NCBI GenBank assembly: GCA_007127105.1
Contig: SLAA01000153.1
Location: 1-37,246, forward strand
DNA from: Spirochaetales bacterium
GTDB taxonomy: Bacteria; Spirochaetota; Spirochaetia; DSM-27196; SLAA01
DNA length: 37,246 nucleotides
Direction of reading: 5' to 3'
The translations under genes were made by a program, and so were the position numbers. Below are positions 33,383-37,246 of this stretch, piece by piece. The stretch's first letter is position 1. Every line of letters starts with the position of its first letter. The notes beneath the pieces were generated by a model that ran no database searches, had not been told where the DNA came from, and saw only the letters and a list, made by a program, of their open reading frames with translations.

Positions 33383-36112
33383 ATGTTATCTGAGGCAAGC
33401 GGCGCGGCCGCACTACGTGCAGTCGAGTTGGAAAAAACCTTTAACCCTCGTGAGTTCGAGGATCGCATATACGCGTTCTGGACCGACGGAGAGTATTTTT
33501 CTCCGTCCGAGGACAGTTCCGCGACCGATGGAGGGGAGGGCGAGAGACCCTTTGTCATTGTCATTCCACCACCGAACGTGACTGGCGTGTTGCACCTGGG
33601 TCACGGTCTGAATAACTCGATACAGGATATTCTTGTCCGCTACTATCGCATGATGGGAGTTTCCACCCTCTGGGTGCCGGGAACTGACCATGCGGGAATT
33701 GCTACCCAGAACGTGGTTGAACGAAAACTCCGCGCCGAAGGAAGATCCCGTGAGGAAATGGGGCGTGAGGCGTTCGTTGAGGAGACCGAGAAGGTCTCTG
33801 AGGATCACAAGTCCACCATTCGCCGCCAGTTGCAAAAAATTGGCGCGTCGTGTGACTGGAGTCGTGAAAGGTTCACCTTGGATGAAGGGTTGTCCCGGGC
33901 GGTGCGCGAAGCCTTTGTTGGGCTCTACGAGCGTGGGCTCATTTATCGGGGCAGCTACCTGGTTAACTGGTGCACCTCGTGCGGAACCGCAATTTCGGAC
34001 GACGAGGTCGAGCACAAAGAGATTAATGGTGCGATCTATCACTACAGCTATCCACTGAGCGACGGCAGCGGCAGTATCGTAGTGGCGACTACCCGTCCCG
34101 AGACAATGCTCGGTGATACAGCGGTAGCGGTACATCCAGAGGATGAACGGTATCTGCATTTGGTCGGCAAGGAAGTAGACCTGCCGTTAACCGGACGCCG
34201 TATTCCCATTGTGGCCGACACCTATGTGGACCGCGAGTTTGGCTCGGGTGCAGTGAAGGTGACACCAGCTCATGACATTAATGACCGTGAGATTGGTTTG
34301 CGGCATGACCTGGAGGTAATCAACATTCTGAACCCCGACGGCAGCCTGGCCGACACCGTGCCGGAGCGCTACCGCGGAAAGACCGTCAAGGAAGCGCGCC
34401 GACTTGTTGTGGAGGACCTTAAGGAAGCCGGGGTGTATCTCCACGACGAGCATCACACCCATCAAGTGGGCCACTGTTATCGCTGTAACACCGCCGTTGA
34501 ACCCTACCTGTCCGAGCAGTGGTTTGTGAAAATGCGCCCACTTGCCGACAAGGCCCTGGCTGCAGCAGAGAAGGGCGAGATTGAGTTTTTCCCTGGGCGC
34601 TGGGTGAACACCTACAGCCACTGGATGCGTGAGATCCGCGACTGGTGCATCTCACGCCAGTTGTGGTGGGGACACCGAATTCCGGTCTGGTACTGCAGTG
34701 ACTGCGGCAAAATGACGGTGAAGCGGGAAGACCCCACCGTGTGTGAACATTGCGGTGGCGCGCATATTCGGCAGGATGAAGATGTACTTGACACCTGGTT
34801 CTCCTCCGGACTGTGGCCTTTCTCAACCCTCGGCTGGCCGGACAAAACCCCGGATCTGGGGCGTTTCTTCCCAACCACAACCCTGGTTACCGGATACGAC
34901 ATCATCTTTTTTTGGGTAGCCCGGATGGTGATGATGAGCCTGGAGTTCATGGGGCAGGTGCCGTTCCGCGACATCTACATAACCAGTCTGGTTCGTGACA
35001 AGAACGGACGCAAGATGTCCAAGTCACTGGGGAACGGAATTGACCCGCTTGAGGTCGTGGACGAGTACGGCGCAGATGCCTTGAAGTTCACCCTGGCCTT
35101 CCTTTCCGCACAGGGACAGGACATTCCGCTGGACAAGAACACCTTTGCCATTGGCTCCAAGTTCGCGAACAAGATATGGAACGCGACCCGTTACCTGCTC
35201 ATGAATCTTGAAGGCCGAAGGTTGCAGCCGCTATCCGAGATTGAGCTTCGCCCACTTGACCGCTGGATATACCACCGACTCAACGAGGCTGCCGGAGCCA
35301 TGGCAGCCTCTATGAAGAGTTACCGCTTTAACGACGCGGCGCATACCGTGTATGAGTTTTTCTGGAACGACTTCTGTGACTGGTATATCGAGGCATCAAA
35401 GCTCTCGCTCTACTCCGATGATGAAGGTGAACGCGATCGAGCTGTTTCTCTCCTCATGTGCCTGCTCGAGGAGTCGCTGCGGCTTATGCATCCGCTGCTG
35501 CCCTTTGTGACCGAGGAGATTTACCAGAAGCTGCCTGCCATACCGGATAGTCACGGTTCCGCGGCACTTATTGCGGCTCCGTATCCACGGCTGCAGGCTG
35601 AGCGCGAAGATCCAGCCACTGCTGCGCTTTTTGGCGCACTGCAGGAGCTGGTGACACTGGTCAGAACGCTCCGTAGCGAGTTCACCGTGCCGCCCCAAAA
35701 CCGAGTCGCGCTGGAGGTACGTTGTGATACCGGCCTTGCCGCCGCGCCCTTTTTTGAGGCACACCAACCGCTCATTGCCAGTCTTGTCGGCGCCTCAGAG
35801 CTTCGTGTTGTGGAACGCGTTGCGGATGCTGCGCAGGCAAGCTCTGAGGGTGCGGTGGCCGCGGTTGGAACCGGATTCGAGGCATGGGTTGATCTGAAAG
35901 ACGCTGTTGATGTTGCAGCGGTGACTCAACGAATGCGTAAGGAACTTGAGAAACAACGCACACTGTTTGATCGAACCGACAAAAAGCTCTCAAGTTCTGG
36001 TTTTCTTGAGAAGGCTGACCCGGCCGTTGTGGAAAAAGAACGTGAGAAACATAATGAGTTGGCCAGGAAAATTGAGAAGATGGAGGGGTATCTTTCTTCT
36101 TTAAAGGACTAA
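33383..36112 (+). CDS. valS: Valyl-tRNA synthetase
   Basis: A 909-residue class I synthetase that charges tRNA-Val. PPPNVTGVLHLGHGLNN carries the HIGH-type motif, and the KMSKS motif is NGRKMSKSLGN. The editing domain includes ATTRPETMLGDTAVAVHP, and WCISRQLWWGHRIPVWYC is followed by a zinc-ribbon-like CEHCGG. The C-terminal coiled coil (RMRKELEKQRTLFDR onward) is the ValS-specific tRNA-binding arm. Length is normal. ATG 33383 has GAGGAG about 10 bases upstream. The lipoprotein gene starts 4 bases after its stop, so the two are probably co-transcribed. Confidence 0.97.
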   Translation: MLSEASGAAALRAVELEKTFNPREFEDRIYAFWTDGEYFSPSEDSSATDGGEGERPFVIVIPPPNVTGVLHLGHGLNNSIQDILVRYYRMMGVSTLWVPGTDHAGIATQNVVERKLRAEGRSREEMGREAFVEETEKVSEDHKSTIRRQLQKIGASCDWSRERFTLDEGLSRAVREAFVGLYERGLIYRGSYLVNWCTSCGTAISDDEVEHKEINGAIYHYSYPLSDGSGSIVVATTRPETMLGDTAVAVHPEDERYLHLVGKEVDLPLTGRRIPIVADTYVDREFGSGAVKVTPAHDINDREIGLRHDLEVINILNPDGSLADTVPERYRGKTVKEARRLVVEDLKEAGVYLHDEHHTHQVGHCYRCNTAVEPYLSEQWFVKMRPLADKALAAAEKGEIEFFPGRWVNTYSHWMREIRDWCISRQLWWGHRIPVWYCSDCGKMTVKREDPTVCEHCGGAHIRQDEDVLDTWFSSGLWPFSTLGWPDKTPDLGRFFPTTTLVTGYDIIFFWVARMVMMSLEFMGQVPFRDIYITSLVRDKNGRKMSKSLGNGIDPLEVVDEYGADALKFTLAFLSAQGQDIPLDKNTFAIGSKFANKIWNATRYLLMNLEGRRLQPLSEIELRPLDRWIYHRLNEAAGAMAASMKSYRFNDAAHTVYEFFWNDFCDWYIEASKLSLYSDDEGERDRAVSLLMCLLEESLRLMHPLLPFVTEEIYQKLPAIPDSHGSAALIAAPYPRLQAEREDPATAALFGALQELVTLVRTLRSEFTVPPQNRVALEVRCDTGLAAAPFFEAHQPLIASLVGASELRVVERVADAAQASSEGAVAAVGTGFEAWVDLKDAVDVAAVTQRMRKELEKQRTLFDRTDKKLSSSGFLEKADPAVVEKEREKHNELARKIEKMEGYLSSLKD

Positions 36113-36116
36113 GTCT

Positions 36117-37013
36117 ATGAAGATGTACCGATCACAAGACCAGGGAAGCCTGGCGCCAGGCCTCATTGGAATAATGGTTCTCGCGCTCTTTCTCATGTCC
36201 GGATGTGCGGCCTTGAGTTCCGGCGGTGAAAGCCCGGAGCCAGGGGCTCACAACGACCAGTCTCGCCGTTCCAATACATCTCCGCGAGGCTCAGAGGAGT
36301 ATGCGCCCCGGCCAGTGGGTCCCTTGCGTGCGCTTGACGAGCAAGCCGTCTTTTATTTGGCGTACAACGTAGCCTTTTATGCAGGCGGGTTCTGGACGGA
36401 GGAGCACGACTTTGATGAGTCGGAGGGAATTCGTTGGAGTATAGAGGCTCGCGATGCATCGGGCACCTACCGCATTGAGGCCGTGCGAGCTCTTCTGCGA
36501 TGGAACAACGACGGCACAAGCTGGTGGTACATTAGCTACGGCGATCGCAGCCGCACCTTTGAGTACGAGGTGCTCCTTGACGACTTCTTCTCGCCGCTTA
36601 CCAAGGTCTATGAACAGCCTGGCAGGGCGACACCTGTACGAAGCGACATCAACTACGAGGAGTTCGGACACGATCTCTTGGGTGAAGGCGGAATGGACGC
36701 CGAGGCCGAGCGCCAGCTTGAGAGGTTTGGGGTCACCGAGTTGGTTTTTCTCACACCAAATGAGCTTCGCTCACGGCGTCGGTCTACTGGCACAACCGAG
36801 GTGTCTGCCGGACGCTTCCAGTATGAACATGTTCAGTACACCATGCCGGGAATTGAGGCCGCTCCGGACAACCACTATGAATGGTGGTTCAGTGACGCTG
36901 TGCCCGGCGGCATGATACGCTATGAGTGGCGCCAGGAAGGCTCCGACCGCTTCTTTCGCGGTGAGCTCGTAGAGATTGGTACCGGTTATCGAACCAAGTT
37001 CGGTGTGTTTTAG
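36117..37013 (+). CDS. Predicted lipoprotein of unknown function
   Basis: A 298-residue protein. The signal peptide ends in the lipobox LMSGC (Cys30), so it should be lipid-anchored. A Ser/Pro/Gly-rich linker follows, then a beta-rich soluble domain with many aromatic and acidic residues (WWYISYGDRSRTFEYE, HYEWWFSDAVPGGMIRYEW). I do not recognise the domain. It lies 4 bases after valS with AAAGGA about 10 bases before ATG 36117; ATG 36123 is an alternative start. Hairpins follow the stop. Confidence 0.8.
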   Translation: MKMYRSQDQGSLAPGLIGIMVLALFLMSGCAALSSGGESPEPGAHNDQSRRSNTSPRGSEEYAPRPVGPLRALDEQAVFYLAYNVAFYAGGFWTEEHDFDESEGIRWSIEARDASGTYRIEAVRALLRWNNDGTSWWYISYGDRSRTFEYEVLLDDFFSPLTKVYEQPGRATPVRSDINYEEFGHDLLGEGGMDAEAERQLERFGVTELVFLTPNELRSRRRSTGTTEVSAGRFQYEHVQYTMPGIEAAPDNHYEWWFSDAVPGGMIRYEWRQEGSDRFFRGELVEIGTGYRTKFGVF

Positions 37014-37029
37014 GCAAGATACCGTGTGC

Positions 37030-37076
37030 CTCAGGCAGGGGCCTGAGCCGGTAGAAGCTTCACGTTCTACCGGCTC
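37030..37076 (+). terminator. Overlapping hairpins after the lipoprotein gene
   Basis: A perfect 12-bp stem, GAGCCGGTAGAA (37045-37056) and TTCTACCGGCTC (37065-37076), has an 8-base loop and is followed by TTGCGTT. A smaller stem, CTCAGGC (37030-37036) and GCCTGAG (37041-37047), shares three bases with it, so both cannot fully form. It separates two convergent genes and may end both transcripts. Confidence 0.6.
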
Positions 37077-37081
37077 TTGCG

Positions 37082-37246
37082 TTAGTTCTGAGTAGTGTCG
37101 TTCTTGTGTTGGGCCGCCCGTACCTTCTCCGAGGTTGGTTGCGCGGCGGCGGCTTTGCGCTTGGTTTCAGCTGCACCCTTGGCATCCATTATTAACATCT
37201 GAAGGCGGTTCTCAATATTGGCAAAACTCGTGTCTGGGTCGTAGTC
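37082..37246 (-). CDS. 3' end of an unidentified gene (partial)
   Basis: An open frame entering from the right edge on the minus strand ends at TAA (37082-37084). Fifty-four C-terminal residues are visible, starting DYDPDTSFANIENRLQMLI and continuing as an Ala/Lys-rich, probably helical, polar tail. No domain can be named from this fragment. It converges on the lipoprotein gene and shares the hairpins between them. Confidence 0.6.
   Translation of the reverse strand, partial: DYDPDTSFANIENRLQMLIMDAKGAAETKRKAAAAQPTSEKVRAAQHKNDTTQN

Noticed and set aside
1-37246. A search by eye for tRNA or rRNA genes, CRISPR arrays and riboswitch-like leaders, including before glyA and cysS.
   Set aside because: No T-loop consensus with a matching acceptor stem, no regularly spaced repeats and no recognised riboswitch core were seen. 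The glyA leader is too short for a glycine riboswitch.

Overview
The window looks like chromosome from a free-living, sugar-fermenting spirochaete (Spirochaetales, Spirochaeta-like). This is inferred from content, not from any search. The pointers are a large OmpA protein built from FlgD-type Ig-like repeats, a protein with two cyclic-nucleotide-binding domains around a TPR-like linker, an acetate kinase with a C-terminal extension, and a murB / cysS / ECF-sigma neighbourhood that I remember from Treponema pallidum. Most genes are moderately GC-rich. One diguanylate cyclase gene (1867-3012) is clearly AT-richer and looks acquired. I saw no tRNA, rRNA, CRISPR array or intact mobile element.

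Layout. 1-1669: a small nucleotidyltransferase-fold protein, then a convergent AAA_14/DUF4143 ATPase. 1867-8473 (all minus): a signalling block with a membrane diguanylate cyclase, a class III adenylate cyclase, a PAS-GGDEF diguanylate cyclase and a REC-PAS-HWE histidine kinase; the last three are probably co-transcribed, kinase first. 8750-13427 (plus): the repeat-rich OmpA protein, a small basic protein, and a translationally coupled DUF432-MscS pair. 13528-14901 (minus): ackA. 15234-21310 (plus): an AglEFG-like sugar ABC importer (lipoprotein, two permeases), a LacI regulator and a predicted outer-membrane protein. There is no ATPase gene in the cluster. 21335-23796: divergent murB and cysS. 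23844-27116: a tight four-gene operon of ECF sigma factor, single-TM protein, secreted protein and TIG/transglutaminase-like protein. 27242-30674: glyA, the double cNMP-binding protein and an SDR protein. 30689-36112: divergent topA and valS. 36117-37013: a lipoprotein. The window ends inside a minus-strand gene.

How the parts may work together. The signalling block can make both cAMP and c-di-GMP under one sensor kinase, and the double cNMP-binding protein at 28614 is a possible cAMP receptor in the same window. The importer plus LacI would feed sugar fermentation, which ends in acetate kinase encoded on the other side of a shared regulatory gap. The most unusual locus is the ECF sigma operon. 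Its second gene is a plausible anti-sigma factor without the usual zinc motif. Its last gene keeps the His and Asp of a transglutaminase triad but has Ser where the catalytic Cys should be. None of these inferences was tested by a database search.
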